Positions 63,980 to 64,000 of a DNA stretch of 64,000 nucleotides are shown in pieces. Source of the DNA: Allolobophora icterica (taxonomy: Eukaryota > Annelida > Clitellata > Crassiclitellata > Lumbricidae); contig OY744615.1 of the NCBI GenBank assembly GCA_963556255.1, forward strand, positions 12,731,096-12,795,095. The letters are read 5' to 3'. The translations under genes and the position numbers were made by a program. The notes under the pieces were generated by a model. That model did no database searches. It was not told the origin of the DNA and saw only the letters and a list, made by a program, of their open reading frames with translations. How positions within the stretch are numbered: the first letter of the stretch is position 1; each line of letters starts with the position of its first letter.

Positions 63980-64000
63980 TGCTGTCTCTCTCACTGTCTC
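63925..64000 (+). repeat. CTGT/CT microsatellite at the window edge
   Basis: (CTGT)n followed by (CT)n, running off the end of the window. Confidence 0.93.

Overview
This is animal genomic DNA: two multi-exon genes with GT-AG introns, set in dense transposon and microsatellite sequence. An invertebrate is indicated. The second gene starts with an invertebrate-type synapsin N-terminus, and the repeats are tRNA-derived SINEs, CR1/L2-like LINEs, piggyBac, Helitron and hAT elements. A lophotrochozoan such as a gastropod mollusc is my best guess, but the sequence alone does not prove it.

Gene 1 (2945-26580, +) is a complete SMC1A, the cohesin ATPase. I could place 27 exons with consistent phases. 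Together they encode 1233 residues, the same length as human SMC1A, with Walker A, hinge, LSGGEKT signature and Walker B all present. Its introns hold a hAT transposase fossil, SINEs of three kinds, LINE 3' ends, a Helitron, hAT MITEs, a large TIR element and two minisatellites. A 980-bp TIR element lies just downstream.

Gene 2 (53179 to beyond the window, +) is the 5' part of synapsin. Four exons cover the phospho-domain A start, a Ser/Pro-rich linker and the first part of domain C. The remaining exons lie past 64000. Its introns hold a solo LTR with TATA box and poly(A) signal, a 750-bp hAT MITE with a perfect 8-bp target duplication, LINE fragments and a roughly 380-bp GT tract.

The 26 kb between the genes is repeat territory. 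It holds a 3-kb pyrimidine-rich satellite (30.6-33.6 kb), a 1.45-kb Helitron carrying nine copies of one hairpin (33.8-35.2 kb), and a 3.7-kb near-palindrome made of two head-to-head copies of an element with a possible nuclease-like ORF (35.6-39.3 kb). It also holds nested insertions (42.4-43.7 kb and 47.7-52.7 kb), including a piggyBac element with a broken transposase.

The most interesting signals are: (a) the head-to-head palindrome; (b) two TIR elements (871-2422 and 16881-18271) that share termini but carry different internal motifs that switch orientation, which may be an undescribed family; (c) a SINE whose 3' tail matches the 3' end of several LINE copies here, implying borrowed retrotransposition; (d) a stacked insertion whose removal with one 8-bp target duplication restores a LINE reading frame; (e) the hairpin-repeat Helitron. 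I found no protein-coding system of clearly new function. The novelty here is in mobile-element architecture.
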